Shown: positions 1 to 13,574, numbered from the stretch's first letter. The stretch is 64,000 nucleotides of DNA from Malurus cyaneus samueli (GCA_009741485.1 CM019216.1:26491741-26555740); one strand, 5' to 3'. Notes: a model not told the origin generated them from the letters alone. Numbers and translations are program-made.

Positions 1-3000
1 GGATGTTTTGTCTTTGCTGAATTAGAGTTTCTGTTGGACTCTGTTTCTAGCATGTCAAGGTTTCTGTGAAAGGAAACACAGTCCTCCTGGTCTGAGGTCG
101 CACATGTAATGAAGATGAAGAAATAGTCTGTCCCATAACCAGACTGGATAAAGATGTTCAGTAGCATCAACTTCAGCATTACCCAAGAAACACCATTCGC
201 GATTGGTTGACAGTTGGGTTTTGAACCATTAACCTTAATTGTACAGCAATTTTTTTCCTATTTATAATTTATCTGTCCAGTCCATATCTCCCCAGCTTGG
301 ATACGATGATGCTATGGGCAGCACTGCCAAAAGCAGATGTCATTCACTGATCTCCCTAATGCCAGCCATCTTCTCATAGAGGGCATAATCATTGGTGCAA
401 AGTCAGTGCCCTTACTAGAGTGATGATCATTATTCCAAACCACCTTCTTGACCTTTATGTGTCTTGAACCAGCTTCTAAGAGAATTTGCTCCATTATGTC
501 TCAGGGACTGAGAGTAGAAGAAGACAGCAAGGATTTCAGACTTATTCTGTGTCCTTCATTAGTGACAAACTACCTCATTCAACATGCCAGTTGTTCTTTG
601 TCTCTCTTTTTATTTCTGATGCATCTTTAAGAACCTTTCTTATTCTCCTCCATAACTTATTCTCCTTCATAACTTATTTTCCTTCCTCTCTCTCTCTCTA
701 TTTTTAACTCCATCTGAACTTTTATCTTTCAGTTCCATTTCAGCATGTCAGAGCATGTTTGTATACGGTACAACATACTGGTATCCCATCCATACTTCCA
801 TTTTCCACATCTTTTTCCAGGTCCTCTGTACCTAGACAAGTCTACCCTGTGGCTGAAGATCATCTTTCAGACTAGCCTTAGGATAGCAAGATGTCAGATT
901 ATGGATCTTCTTTATAGTAGTCATGAGAAGTGTGATGTCTTGCCTGTCTCTAAGTTTGTGATTCTAGGTTGCTGCTGGAGCAATAAGTTTCTGAAGAATT
1001 TCTGAGCAAATGGAACAGAACATGTAATTCTCTCTCCAAACACATTTACAGCTAGGCTGAAGAATCTAACTTTACCTGCAGTCACTGTAAAATTAAAAGA
1101 ACAATCAGATCTTTCTCCTGGCAACTCTGACATAATATCCTTTTTAACTTTGTAACAGATATGCTTTAAACATATCACAGGAGATAAGAAGCAAAATTTC
1201 CCAGGTGAAGTTTCATTTTCCTTCATCCTCACTGAGAAACAGCTGGAATGCAGATAATGTACACTCCTCTAGTTTCCTATACACACTCATTATGGTTAAT
1301 GACCTAGTCAGTACAATTTTTAACTTCATCTGTACTTTCTAGATATCTGGCCATGTCTTAATTTTCTCAGCATTTCCTAAAACATCTTTTGTCTCTTTCA
1401 CTTTGGTCAAAGAAAGATCAGTTTGGATAAACAGTCCTGTCTAGTTCCATTCTGATAAAAACATATTTAGGTTAAAGAAATAAGGCTATTTCAAAACAAG
1501 TAAGTTGAAGCCTATATATATAAGATCATTTAAATAACCTGTTTTCTTCACATCATTAGTCTCACCTTGATATTGTCAGAGAGCAATGATTCAAAGGACA
1601 AGGAACAGAATCATGAGTTGCATATTGAAATAAGAGATGCTGGCCCAGACGTAAGGCAGAGAAACCTTCAGGTTCATGATGTTTCCAATTTAAGTATTTC
1701 TGAACAAACATGACCATTAATTCTATGGAATAAAGTTTTTCTGATTCCCTTCCAGCTCCTTTGAGACAATTTATAGCTGAAGGGAGTACTGAAGGAAAAA
1801 TTCAGTGAACTGTCCAAATGCATAATTGAAACTGCATAACCATAAGATTTTGCACAGCATCACAATGGTGGTGAGATATTTTACCCCTTGGCTCTTAAGT
1901 GCTTCACTGGCATAGATTTTACAGAATGCAAATGTTGAAAATATGGTAAATAGAGGGAGTTGCAATTACTGTGACAGGAAGTTCACTGTTTTGACAAGGA
2001 TCCAGGGATGGTAAATTGGATGTATATATAAGAAAAACCAAGAAGGTTCAGATTTAAATATCAGAAAGCTGATCTGGAAGTAATATAGAGGTCAGGAAAA
2101 GTCCTTTAATCTTATACCCAGAAAGACTTTATCCTGAATGACCAAATAGAAAAGTGAGATGCAGTCAAACAATGAAAATGAATGAGGTACATTCCTGTGA
2201 AAATGGAAGAACAGACTAATTAGAATTGAGTGTAATGATGTTTGACTTCCATACAGACTGGTTGTTCTCTGTCATAAACCAGCCAAGACTGAAATGAGCA
2301 AATAAAGATGTTTTACTGCAATGGGGTAGCGCAGATTAGAAAATCTGAAAAGTTGCCATTAAATTTTAAAATACTACTACTAATAATAATAATTTTTAAA
2401 ATTTGCATTAAATGAAAATTCAGAATTGGAAATTACGTCTTGTTATTTTTTAAAAAATACACAGATAACAGTAGCTTTCAATTTGAACATTCTAACCAAA
2501 ACAAGCATTCTGAATATCTGTCCAACAAAACCATACAACTTATGTTTTATGAAAATTCAATAGTCATGTTCAAAATAGCCCAGTCGACCATCCCAAAATT
2601 CATATGAAGACAAGGAGTGGCATTAGCTCTAATGATTCAATAAACTTGCTTGGAAAGGCTAGTTTAGCAGCTGGATAATACCAGCCAAAACAGATTTAAA
2701 TTGTTTGTTCAGGAGGAATTTTAATGAAGCTAATAGATGACTAGATATCTGTGATTCTTGTGATATCTACTTGTAAAAGCAGGTAGAAACCAAACTGTTA
2801 AGTATGGGACCCTTGTCTGTTATTCAAAAGGGAACCAGTGATTCACTAAATAAGATTCTGAGACCAGATGTCAAAGTAAGTGTTGGAAGGATCAGACAGA
2901 AGCAAGGAATGGTTTAACAAAAGGAGACCTGAGATACAGGGAATATTCATTAAAAGGAAGAAAACAGACTATGAGAAACATCTCATGGTGAATTCTTGTG

Positions 3001-3660
3001 TCAATATACTCTCAGCTGAGCATTTTAACCATATATACCCCACACACTTTTCAATTATTTTACTCACACTCCAAAATTGCCTTTTTATGATAATACTGAT
3101 GTATTCCACAGGAGTATTGAATATAAACTCAAATTGAATGTTTTCCCTTGGAAAAATAATTAAACTTCTTATTCATTTTAGAACATATCATGGTGTATTT
3201 TAATTTGGAAAGAAAAGAAAGGATAACACCAAATTACACTAATAACCAAAGTAGTGTTAATAATTTTGAAATGAAAAAGATAAGAGTTCATTGATTGTGA
3301 GCAATTAGTCTGTAACAGCAGGTAGCCTGAGATTTCATTTCACTGAAGAATTTCTACTTTGTGCCTTCAAAGGATTTAGTTTCTATGATTAAATGAATTA
3401 AAAAAGAATCCTGAAGTGCCATAACATGTACACACATAATTTAACAGTAAACCTTTGCCCTTTCCCCATGTAGGTTCCACTTCCTCTGTGACCTTGACTG
3501 CATACAGCATTTAGCTTATACGGTTTCCAGGGAAACCAACTTGTTCTTCCTGAAACACTTCATGCTCACTCACACCCAGGTATATTCTTGGGCCTGAACT
3601 CCCAGATAGGTGAGCCTGGAGTTGCCAAGATCGCGTGGGAATGCCTTCAGTGTGTGGTGG
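1..3660. other. AT-rich intergenic DNA, no gene seen
   Basis: Stop-rich in all frames, with only short open frames of 60-103 codons that lack recognisable domains. Apart from the 17-bp tandem repeat I see no element here. Confidence 0.7.
639..687. repeat. 17-bp tandem repeat
   Basis: CTTATTCTCCTCCATAA at 639-655 is repeated with one change at 656-672 and partly at 673-687, then passes into a CT-rich run. Confidence 0.8.
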
Positions 3661-4200
3661 GTGTGGTTTGACCTAGGATGGCTGCAGACCCCAACCATCT
3701 TCTCTGTCAATCGTCCCCTCCTCAGCAGGAGAGTGGGGAGGAAGTCAGGTGGAAAGCTCATGGGTTGAGATAAGGACAGGGAGATCACTCACCAATTGTC
3801 ATCACAGGAAAACACACTGAGCTTGGGGAAAACTAATTAAATTTCTTGTCCATTACAAAAGAGTAGGATAGTGAGAAACAAAGACAAAATATAAACAATC
3901 TTCCCCTTACCCCCACTTCCTCCTCATTCTCTTGCTTTGGCATTCACTCTTCTGTTTCCCAGCTTTTCTGTTCCTTCCTCCTCCCTCTGTGATGCTTTCA
4001 GCTCTTTCCCAAACACCTTTCCCCCAGGATGCCCCCACCAGAGCAGCGGGCTCATCTGTGCCCTGCAGTGGGTGGGTTGGGGCTGGCTGGAACCAGCAAT
4101 GTGCAGCACAGGGAAGCCCTGGCTTCTCTTCACAGAGCCCCCACTGCCAGCCCCGGGACACCTGCACCCTCTAAGGCTCCAGAACCAAGCCCAGCTGAAA
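3661..4200 (-). mobile_element. Avian ERV LTR fragment, antisense (copy A)
   Basis: Begins TGTGGTTTGACCT, the reverse complement of the usual LTR end of a common bird endogenous retrovirus family (...GGTTAAACCACA). The shared block GGGTTGAGATAAGGACAG with GAGATCACTCACCAATTG follows at 3,764-3,805, then a pyrimidine-rich part. The same blocks recur at about 4,985-5,060 and 14,706-14,765. The outer end near 4,200 is uncertain. Open frames inside it are by-products. No viral gene is present. Confidence 0.65.
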
Positions 4201-4339
4201 TGTTTCCAGTTTTTGCTCCAGGATTTCTCAGATCCTAATGTAGAGCAGGGGCTTCTCAGTGTTTCTCTGATAATTATTCTCTGATAATAGGCTTTGGTTA
4301 AGCCAGCATTTATACTCAAGCAGTGGTCACAGATGTTTC

Positions 4340-4925
4340 TGCAGCACAAGGCAGAGATGCTATATTGGGTCTGGCTGAGAAGGAGTTCATTTTCCCCCAG
4401 CAGCCCTCACAGTGCTGTGCTCTGCATTGGTGACTGGAAAGGTGTGGACAACTCACCGGTGTTTTGGGTACTGCTGAGCAGAGCTGGCACAGCATCAGCG
4501 CTGTCCAACATCCCATCTCTTCATCAGTGGGCTGGGGACAGGCAAAATGTTGGGAGGGGGCACAACTAAGACAGCTGACCCAAACTAATAGGATATTCCA
4601 TGCCACTGGACATCAGCTTAGATAGAAAAGCTAAGAGAAGGAGGAGGATTCATTATTTACTATGTTTGCCCTCTGGAGCAACTGCTACACACGCTGGAAC
4701 CCTGCTTCCCAGAAAGTGACTAAACATGGCTTGCAGATGGGAAGTAGAGAATAAAAGTTTGGGGGTATTTTCCTTTGCTTGTTGTGTTAAACCTTTCACT
4801 TTCGCAAACCGTCTTGGCTCAAACTATGAGTAGTTTTCCATCTTGTTTTCTCTCCCCTGTCCAGCTGAGAAGGGGGAGTTTGAGAGTGGTTTGCTGGGCC
4901 TCTGAGTAGTGAGCTGGTGCTGGCC
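4340..4925 (+). mobile_element. Avian ERV LTR, sense (copy D), with polyadenylation signal
   Basis: GC-rich block with features of the 3' half of the same bird LTR family in the sense direction: CAGTGCTGTGCTCTGCATT, then GACAGCTGACCCAAACTAAT, then CTCTGGAGCAACTGCTAC, then AATAAA at 4,750-4,755. A CTTGGCTCAA(A)CTATGAGT segment corresponding to the usual CTTATCTCAACCCATGAGT follows. Both ends are worn, so target-site duplications cannot be read. It lies between two antisense copies, giving a head-to-head cluster. Confidence 0.65.
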
Positions 4926-4929
4926 AGAT

Positions 4930-7225
4930 GCCAGGCACCCACCAAAGTCTCTCCATCACCTCCTCAACTGGATATGAAAGGTCATGAGTTAAGGACCAGG
5001 AGAGATCACTCACCATATACCATCACAGGCAAAACAGACTCAATTCAGGGATGTTAATTGAATTTATTAGAAACAAAATCAGAGCAGGATAATAAGAAGA
5101 AAGAACAAATCTTAAAAACATCTTGCTATCTCTCCCTTCCCAGTTCTGCTTCCTCCCACCCAACAGTGCAGGGAGACAGGGAATGGGGATTACAGTCAGT
5201 ATCTGTCCTGCCACTGCTCAGGGAGAGGAGTCCTTCCCTGCTCCACTGTGGGGTTCCTCCCACGGGAGACAGTCCTGCACCAACTCTTCCCAAATGAGTC
5301 TATCCCACAAGCAACAGTTCCCTAAAAACTGCTGTAACTTGGGTCACTCTTCCATGGGGTGCAGTGCTTCAGGCACAGCCTGCTCCAGTTTGGGTTCCCC
5401 AAGGTCACAAGTTTTCATGGTTTTACCTGGTCCAATTTTGTGGTGGGGGTGGGACCAAGAACCACAAAGATGCTCTGTGAGGAAGTTCTAAATTTCTCCT
5501 TCTTCTCCACAAAAGCCCTGCCTGGTTTTAGAGCCAATCCATCATGGGCTCTGAGGTTGAGGACAGGCTGCCATCAGGCCTGGGCCAATTGCGCCGGTTG
5601 GTTACACCTCTGTGTGACGTATTATTAGTATTTAAAAAGAATTCAAAACAAGATAGGCGGCCGCCTATGTATTTAGTTGTTAGTATTAGTTTATCAGCAC
5701 TGGGAAAAACAGAGCAGGAGGTGAGGAGATGTAAGAAAAAAAGGAGACCGAAGATCAGTAAGAAGAAGATGGGATTGGCTTGCTGTGCTTTTTGCTGTGG
5801 TTCTCGAGCATGGAGAAAATAAGTTTTTCTCAAAAAGACTATTTCATCATTGAAAGAGACCTGAATAGAAAAAAGAGCACCTGCTCTAAGGAAAAAAACC
5901 TGGCCTTGAGGACTGGACTAAAACAGCCAAAAGGGGGAAGAGGCTTGGCCCCCCGCCCATGACGTCTGAAGTAAGTGGATGCTAAAAACTGTGCTCTGCC
6001 AGGAGGATAGTTGGTCTCACGCCGCTGAAACAACGCAGTTTGCCTTGAAGGACATTCTTTCTTTTCTCCTACGAGGTAAAGAATATTCCCTCACCATCAG
6101 CAGTTATGTACTGACTGTCTTGGAAAAAAAAAACAACTTCAAAGCTTGGAGCTGTAAGAACACTCCTCCATATATGCTGGACACTGTAATGAGTGGTTTG
6201 ATCTTGTTAGCTTTCATTCTTGTCCCCTGTGTGTGTGGGAAACATGGGGTGGAGAGGGAGGGCCTGGGAAAGAGACAGGTCCTGAAAGGTAACAGATGTC
6301 TTAAAATGTCTTTTATCTTTCTTCTCTTTGTAAACTCCCATTTCTGTTTCCCCCCAGTCCATATATTCTTAGTAGTTGTAGTAATAAATCTATTTTGCAA
6401 TTTAAGTTATGCAGCCTGTCTGACTATTCTCGGAGCCATACGTATCTTTCTCTCCAATTGTTATGTTATCTGAAAGCCAAAATTTTCGTTTAATTGGGCT
6501 TTCCTCTCCCTTCTTCCTCTCCAGGGGGGGAAGGAGGGAACGTCGGGGGTGCAGTGCTTTTGGTTTTTCAGCACAGTCTAAACCACGACATTTCTGGTGC
6601 ATTGGCCAGAAATTGAAAAAAAAAAAAAATCAGGTTTTTAAACCCACGACACAAGTTCTACCAAGAAACCTGTCCCAGTACAGGCTCTTCTCTCCATAGG
6701 TGTGCAGGTCCCTGCCAGGAGTCTGCTCCAGCACAGGCTGCCCATAGGTTCACTGGCTCCTCTCAATCATTCATCTGCTCCAGCATGAGTCTCTTCCTCT
6801 GGGTGCAGGTGGATCTCTGCATCCCCATGTTCCCCCATGTGCTGCAGGGGCACAGCTGCCTCACCATGGGCTGCACCAGGGGCTGCAGGGGAATCTCAGC
6901 TCTGGTACCTGAAGCCTCCTTTTCCACTGACCTGAGTGACTGCAGAGATATTCCTATCATGTTCTCCTCCCATTCTTCGGAGGCCACAATTCAATCTGTG
7001 CAATATTTTTTTTTCCTTCTTAAATGTATTATCACAGACATTACTATCATCCTGATGGGCTCATCATGCTTGGCCAGAGCAGGGTCCATCCTGGATCTGG
7101 CTGGCATTGGCTCTGCTGGACATGGGGAGAACCTTCTGGCAGCTGCTCACAGAAGACACCTCTGCAGTCCCCTCACTTTGAAAACGTGGCCACACAAACC
7201 AAGTGCAAACTGTCAAAGTCAACCT
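4930..7225 (-). mobile_element. Avian ERV LTR-type element, antisense (copy B), split by a nested insertion
   Basis: The family's long form is visible in two pieces. Piece 1, about 4,930-5,413, has AGAGATCACTCACC, CAGGCAAAACAGACTC, and repeated CTGCTCC-GTGGGGTTCC units. Piece 2, about 6,650-7,225, has more CTGCTCCAGCA units, GGGCTGCAGGGG, then CCATCCTGGATCTGGCTGGC. Sequence that should be continuous is interrupted at 5,414-6,649 by another element. A 185-codon frame at 6,785-7,342 lies in this repeat and is not a gene. The last segment matches 14,860-14,965. Confidence 0.7.
5414..6649. mobile_element. Nested mobile-element insertion, probably a solo LTR, about 1.24 kb
   Basis: Interrupts copy B. 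The 8-base word CACAAGTT flanks it on both sides (5,406-5,413 and 6,650-6,657), and its edges are related inverted repeats: TCATGGTTTTA at the left, and at the right the reverse complement of TCGTGGGTTTA. An AATAAA signal lies at 6,383-6,388. These features fit a solo LTR, though an 8-base duplication with short inverted ends could also be a DNA transposon. A 164-codon frame at 5,979-6,473 has no recognisable domain. No reverse transcriptase, gag or env is present. Confidence 0.55.
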
Positions 7226-9225
7226 GCAACCAATGCACCAGCAACGACTGTGAAGCTGCTTTGGAATTCTGTTATTTTAATTATCCAGTCACTTTATGAG
7301 ATGTTTTTACAAAATATATTTCTTTTTTCTAAGGCTCCCTAAAGCACTACTTTTAGCCTGTCTATCTGTGATGTTCTGAGCTCTCTTTGGCTCCAGCACT
7401 GGCATGCTCTCTTCCTGTGTGTGGTTTAGTAGCTGTTTTAGCAGGATGTAGGAAAATTCTGACAAAAACACAGAATATCACTGTGGTATTTTCTGCTTCC
7501 AGATCATAAGGAAGAATTCATTCATGCTTAGAGTAAGAACATGTCATTGCTTCCCATATGCAAACTGGAACACTTAAAGCATGAAAACTGTACCAATGAT
7601 GAAGGTCTTATAACCACGGCATGGGGTCACTTATACTAGAAGGGCATTTATTTGATACTCACCTGTAACAAATTGCTCAAGGCTTGAAGATTTCAAATGC
7701 CTTTTCCTGATCCTTGCTGCTTGCAGAACTTGCAAATGTAAATAAAATTCTGCTGCATCCTTTTCTGTGGCAGGACATCTAATAGTTTCTTGGCTCATCT
7801 CAGTAACCCAGATAATGGCTGCATTTTCACTACAAGTTGGACAGAAAAAAAAAGTCTCCTTTAATGCAAAATCACGCTTCTTTCCATACCTTCACCTGTA
7901 ATACTCTGTCAGTATCTCACGCAGTTGAGTCTGGAGTCGAAGCACGTGCACATTGGATATAAAGATTTTACATGAAGGCAGTCAAAAGGAAGAATAAAAC
8001 ACAGGTTACAGCTGAATTATAAGGTTTCAAGAGATATATGCTTGAGCATGACAACACTGTGTCAATAGTGAGGAGAATTACAGATGTACTGCAGTGGCTG
8101 GGAAAGAAAATTAGCTTCCTCAGGATCTAATTTGAGTATACTTGTTTGTTTCACCAGAGCTGTGTTATAAATATATCCTGAAGAGTGCCAATCACTTGTA
8201 AAGCAATCTCAGAATGATATGCATTCAATTACAAAGCAATGTCCTGGTGTGAAATCTGGAAGAATTTTTCTTAAGCCATTTTAAACTGGACTATATAAAT
8301 ACCTAGACAGCATTTTGCAGACAGAATCATACCCTGAAAAAAGCATTACCTTAATGACCCCTTAGATGTTCTGATTTTCTAATTTGTGTGGCAGTCATCT
8401 GATAAGTGTATATAACTAGAGGGCTGTAACAAATACATGCACTTTGCTTACTATATTTAGTAACAGCCTCTCAGAAACCTGCAAATGTTCATTTCCTTAT
8501 TCTTTTGTGCTTATGAAATGGTTTTTTCACAGTATTTCAAGGGCTGTATTTATAAATTAAATATCTAGATCTAACCTACATTATTCCAGTAAGAAATTAA
8601 TTTGATTTTTTTTTTTACTAAAGCAGCATTCAAACATTTACAGAATCATTACACTTTAACCAGTGATCATGGTCCCTGAACTCTTACCGTGAAACAGAAA
8701 CATAAACCCAGGGTTTGGGCAATCAGATATTCAGACTATGGCTGTACTAACAAACAATTTGCTTCCTCTTTTTGCACAGCAACATGGCTGGCAGCTTCTT
8801 CAGACTTTCACATTTCTCTGTCGCCGCAATAGCCACTGCTGGATGACAGTCCACAGCTTTTACAATGAGCAGGCAGCAGAACAGCAGGAGTCGGTTGGTA
8901 GAGTTAAAAGGCTGGGGCTGCAGACCTGGTGTTGATGCAATACCTGTTTCAGAGATGATTACTCTAAAACTGCTTTGGTCCCATGAATCAGGTACTTCTA
9001 AGCAGCCAGGGTGCCTGAGATGGGAGCCTAACCTAGCAGAGTCAGTAATTTCATCATTTCTGTGCAGGGCACCTGCCCTGTGCCACCAGCCCATATCTCT
9101 ATGACACCAACGACATCATAGAATGCGAGCTAACTGCGAGGTTGATCTCAAAAACTCTTCTCTGATTTTAACTGAAATCCTGATGTGAAAATATCATGTC
9201 AGAGATTCCCCACACAGAACTTCTG

Positions 9226-9276
9226 TTTTTTTTTGTGTTTTTTTTTGTTTGTTTTTGTTTTTTTTTTTTTTTTTTT
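9226..9276. repeat. T-rich low-complexity tract
   Basis: About 50 bases of T with occasional G. Possibly the reverse-complemented tail of a retrotransposed sequence, but the flank is not recognised. Confidence 0.85.
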
Positions 9277-10069
9277 GCTTTATGTGGCAAATTATTATGG
9301 TCAACACTGGCTTCTGTTTTAATTTCTTGGAAACATAATGATAATTAAGGAACAAGAACATTCTTTTTACAAAATAACATATAAAATTTCTTCATTAGAA
9401 GAGCTTGTTAGACTGTAAAAATGTTATGAAAAACAATTAAAAAGTAGTATTAGATGAGGTCAGGTCCGTACACATCTAAGCTTAGCACAAAAAATTATGC
9501 ATGATGCCTACATCAAAATAATCCTCATTCTAAACTGTACTGCAAATGCTGCTGAAACTCAAAGACTGCAATAGTGTCAGCAACTGCTTGAGGGAAACAT
9601 TAACAAGTGGATTCTAGCTCTAATACTCCTTCAAAGACTAGTTGTGAAGGAATTTTCTGTGAAATTGTGAAGTTGATCTGGAAGGGGCAAGGAGATAAGC
9701 CGTATAATATTAATAACATTTAAACTACAGCTCTAGGTTGGCGAGTGTTTCCAGGTGGAAATGAAGAGTAAGATTTGCCTCTGAAATAATAAAATAATTT
9801 GGAAAGTTACTTCAGTATGTCAAAGGATAGATAATGAAAGCAAAGAAGAGACCAAAAGAGGGGAGGTGGGTTGGTTTATTTTACACCCTATGTAAACAGA
9901 AAAGGATTTTTCATGTTCTCTGCAGCCAACACTTGGTAAGGCCTACAAGTGATATCCAAACCAAGAATTTGCACAGGAATTATCAGCCCAGCGTCTACAT
10001 ATTTTTCAGATTTTAAGTAATGGGAATTCCTTGCCCAAATCAACAAAGTAATACATGGAAAACAAAAAG

Positions 10070-10112
10070 CATCTTAAAATTCTTAAAATTTTAAAATCTT
10101 AAATATCTTAAA
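10070..10112. repeat. Imperfect CTTAAAAT tandem repeat
   Basis: Four to five decayed copies of CTTAAAAT in an AT-rich stretch; they can fold back on themselves through TTTTAAAA. Confidence 0.6.
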
Positions 10113-11889
10113 ATAAGCAGCTTATTAAGATACCTTTGACCTATTGGTATCCTATACTACTATACATGGGGATATACATAGTTATTAAAATACATAATAA
10201 TGTAGTACAGAATTATATAATATCTTATCCCTGTGTTACAGCTTAATGAATGTGGTATGTGTCCATTCAAAAATGTTTTGGCATTCAAAAGTTTCAAATC
10301 TACTCCATTATCCTCCAGCCTCTTTACCTTTCACATTCTAGACATTCTGTCCAGTTCCAGGTCACTACAGGAATGACTTAGGGGAACAAGACCTCTCTTT
10401 GTCTTTGGTGATAAAGATCTGTACTGAACACCCAACCCTCACCAGAGGTGGTGTGAGACTGTGCCTTTCTGGAAAGATTCTGCATCATTCTGCTCTCCCG
10501 TTACTCACCACCCCTATGCTTCCCATGTCACACAATAACACTCTTTACTAGAAATTAAAGCCTCTAGTAGGTATCCAACACAGAATTTTTTTTTCATTAT
10601 TAATTGCCAGTTTTAAAGATAATTCTAAGATTCCACATATTCCATTTACTCAGTAAATAATAGGGATTGCAGTATGTGTATAAGGTCTTTCCTGTAGTTA
10701 TTTACCTGGTTTAGCCCTTTATCTTAAGAGATATGGCTAATTTTGAATAGGAGCTGGTTAGCAGAGAGCTGAGAAGCTACAAATATTTTGCTTACATATA
10801 TTCTATATAGGAAAGATTGCCAAAAAAGGTAGTATAATATACAAGCATCTTTCTTTTTACACGTAGATACAAGATTTCATTCTAAATGGCACAGTATTTT
10901 TAAATTGTTAATTAGAATTCCTTTCCATTCTTATAGGATAATGAAGAGTAATAAAAAGAGAGTTCTGTGAAATATTTTAATTTATGCACATTTTAGAAAC
11001 CAATTTGGTAAATGAGAAACAGCAAGGCATATTATCCAACACATTTTGCAACCACTCCAGGGCAAGTCTGACGCTGCTCATCCTTACCATTGCAATTTAA
11101 CACTTACTCTCTCCAACTTTCTCCATATTTTACTGTTTTGTGTATGTACTGTAATCTAAGTAGGTTTTGCATTTCTTTTCCACAGATGTTATTAGTCATG
11201 GCAATGAACTTATTCATGACAACAACTCCGTAACATTTTCAACCCTGTTACGATAATTCCAACTGCATCTGGATGGAAAGAATTAGAAATCATAACAATA
11301 ATAATGCTGAGAAGTTTAACAGCTTATTTCAAAATATTTAGAGAGAATGCAGAGAAAATATAGGGAATGGTTTTTCAGCACAAAAGTCAAAAAGAAATTT
11401 ACATTTCAGGGTCTGCCATTCAAGGTATAAATGCCAGAAAAAATAATTAAGATAAATTATCTTAAAAGAGGAAGTAATATTTTTGAAAAATATGTTTTAA
11501 GGAGTTGGAGAGCCTGGGAGATAAAAAAAAATTGAAGAATTGTGCTCCTTATCTGCAACAAGACCATGAGAACATGCAGATTTAATCTGAATCACCTCCC
11601 GAATTGTCTTCACCTACAAATCACACAGAAGACCAAAGGTAAAATCACATTTTGAACCAGACATAATACTTTACTCAGCCATTGTTCAGTAAAAATTCAA
11701 GGACTGAAGTTCTTTTAATCATCCTCAAAGATAATAAGTAAACATAAAATGCAGAAAAATAATGATAAACACTGCAAGAGTTTGTCTTCCAATTTTATGT
11801 ATGCTGTCATTTTAGATTTGTCTTGCAGATAGGAAACACGTAAATTTTCCATTAGATATTTTTTTATTACAAAAATTAAATAATATGTA

Positions 11890-11998
11890 CTAATGTAGCC
11901 TGATGGAAGATGTCCCTTCCTGTGGCAGATGGGTTTGAATGAAATTATCTTTAACATCTTTTCCAACCCAAACCATTCTGATTCTATAATCTTTCAAT
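11890..11998 (+). mobile_element. CR1 LINE 3' tail fragment
   Basis: Contains TGATGGAAGATGTCCCTTCC, then TTCCAACCCAAACCATTCTG and ATTCTATAAT, the typical 3' end of avian CR1. Heavily 5'-truncated, non-coding. Confidence 0.85.
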
Positions 11999-13574
11999 GC
12001 CCAGATCCTTGAAAATTTACATCTTCATTTCAGGTATCTGTTAATTAAATAATAAGAAATGAGAACCCATCCAAAATTGCATAAAATTGTATTCCCTTTT
12101 AAAGGCAATGAATCTGATCTGAAAAAAAAATTACAATAAATTTACATTGCAATTGAAAAAAATATATATTTGTAAATTACACAATCCTTTCTCTACTATA
12201 TCATATATACCTTTTGTCCAGTTCAAATTAGCTCAGAATAGCCCAATAACAACTCCAGTAGATTTTGCAGTAACAGAAGTTTCAGTCAGTTGCCAATTAA
12301 ACAAAAAATATGAAAAATGTCCTGCTGACTGAAATGTGCTAAAAATTACCACAGTTAATTTTTTTTCAATTACAACCCTTATTAATGCTTATAGGTAGAT
12401 TTTAATAGTTACAAAAATATGCTGTTTCCCAGTTCAAGTAGTAATTGCTAATTCATCTCTCCATGATGTGTTACTATCACTACCACATTAAAATAAGCTA
12501 GTAGAATTATGAAAAACTATATATGAACACCTATGTACAACTTAATTGGTCCTATAAAAGGCTTTTAAAATATATATTTTTATGCCATTTGTATATCCTT
12601 TATAATAATCAAGAATTATTAAGTATTAAAAAAAAAAAAAAACCTCAAAGGCTCGGTTCTTATTTGAGTGAATTTGAGTGAAAAACATTATGTTTGTTCT
12701 TAATCAAGCCAAACTTCTAATTGTAACTATGAACATTAATGATAAAAGAGGACAATACAGACATAATACCATCACAAAAGGTGTGATACAAACAGCAGGT
12801 CCTACCAGGTTATTTGAAAAACAGAATAGTTCTACAATTGTATTTGTAGCTTGTTGAAAATAGTATTAAAGGATTGCTAAATTGTATTCTTTATATACGT
12901 TATCTTTCTTTGTGGATTTACATGTGGGGGATGGAACTGCTCTGACTATACTCACATCTTAAATTCATAAAAGACATGATTGAGGAAAAATTACACATCA
13001 CTGTGCAGATTATTATTATTTAGGGTTTTTGTTTTCATCTTCCAATGAAGAGGTGATTTTTCAATTATTGCTACTAATGTCATGTTGTCATGCATACCAT
13101 TATTAATTGTATTTGGTCAAAGGTGTATGCCACACATGGATCTGACTACTTCAACTCCCTTCAGAAATTATTTTTCTGTCTTAGCTCTTTTAGAACATAA
13201 CAAATATTTTTATCAATCTTTTGGATGTTATGAAAAATGGGTATCTTTAACAACAAGTTAACAAACGTGAGACCCTTGTCATAAATCTCCTGATTTCCAT
13301 GGCATGTAAAAACATTAAAAAATCAATCGGTTAGAGAAAAGGGTCTTTTCTGTGCCCATTTATCCTCGACTGTCAATCACCAAAATTCTTATCAGGGAAC
13401 CAATGATCCTGTAAATCCTGTTTCTTTTTAAAAAATGAGCTGTCATCCTGAATATTTTTCTATGTGTAGTTTTTCTGCTTTGTGTAATGCTGCACTAAGA
13501 CTGCTTAAATGGTCACCTCCTTCTTCTGCTGGTCCTTCTAATGAAATAATCAAGACTTTGGCTTCAGACAATGG
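11999..13574. other. AT-rich intergenic DNA, nothing recognised
   Basis: Single-copy-looking AT-rich sequence with short A- and T-runs; no open frame above about 60 codons. Confidence 0.7.

Larger units (their letters stand above)
7226..11889. other. AT-rich intergenic DNA, no gene seen
   Basis: Contains the T-tract at 9,226-9,276 and the CTTAAAAT repeat. A slightly GC-richer patch at 8,740-9,120 has an open frame of 115 codons on the minus strand without a recognisable domain. Confidence 0.65.

Noticed and set aside
3924..4349. Overlapping open frames of 80-141 codons on both strands
   Set aside because: They lie in GC-rich LTR fragments with no domain and no conservation evidence.
5979..6473. 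164-codon open frame in the nested insertion
   Set aside because: No retroviral or transposase motif is visible. Likely a chance frame in a mobile element.
6785..7342. 185-codon open frame
   Set aside because: Lies inside the antisense LTR copy B and follows its repeated units; not a gene.
8740..9104. Possible exon of an unknown gene with an upstream TTTGCACAG and a 115-codon minus-strand frame
   Set aside because: No matching donor, no domain and no linked exons; the splice-like motif alone is too common.
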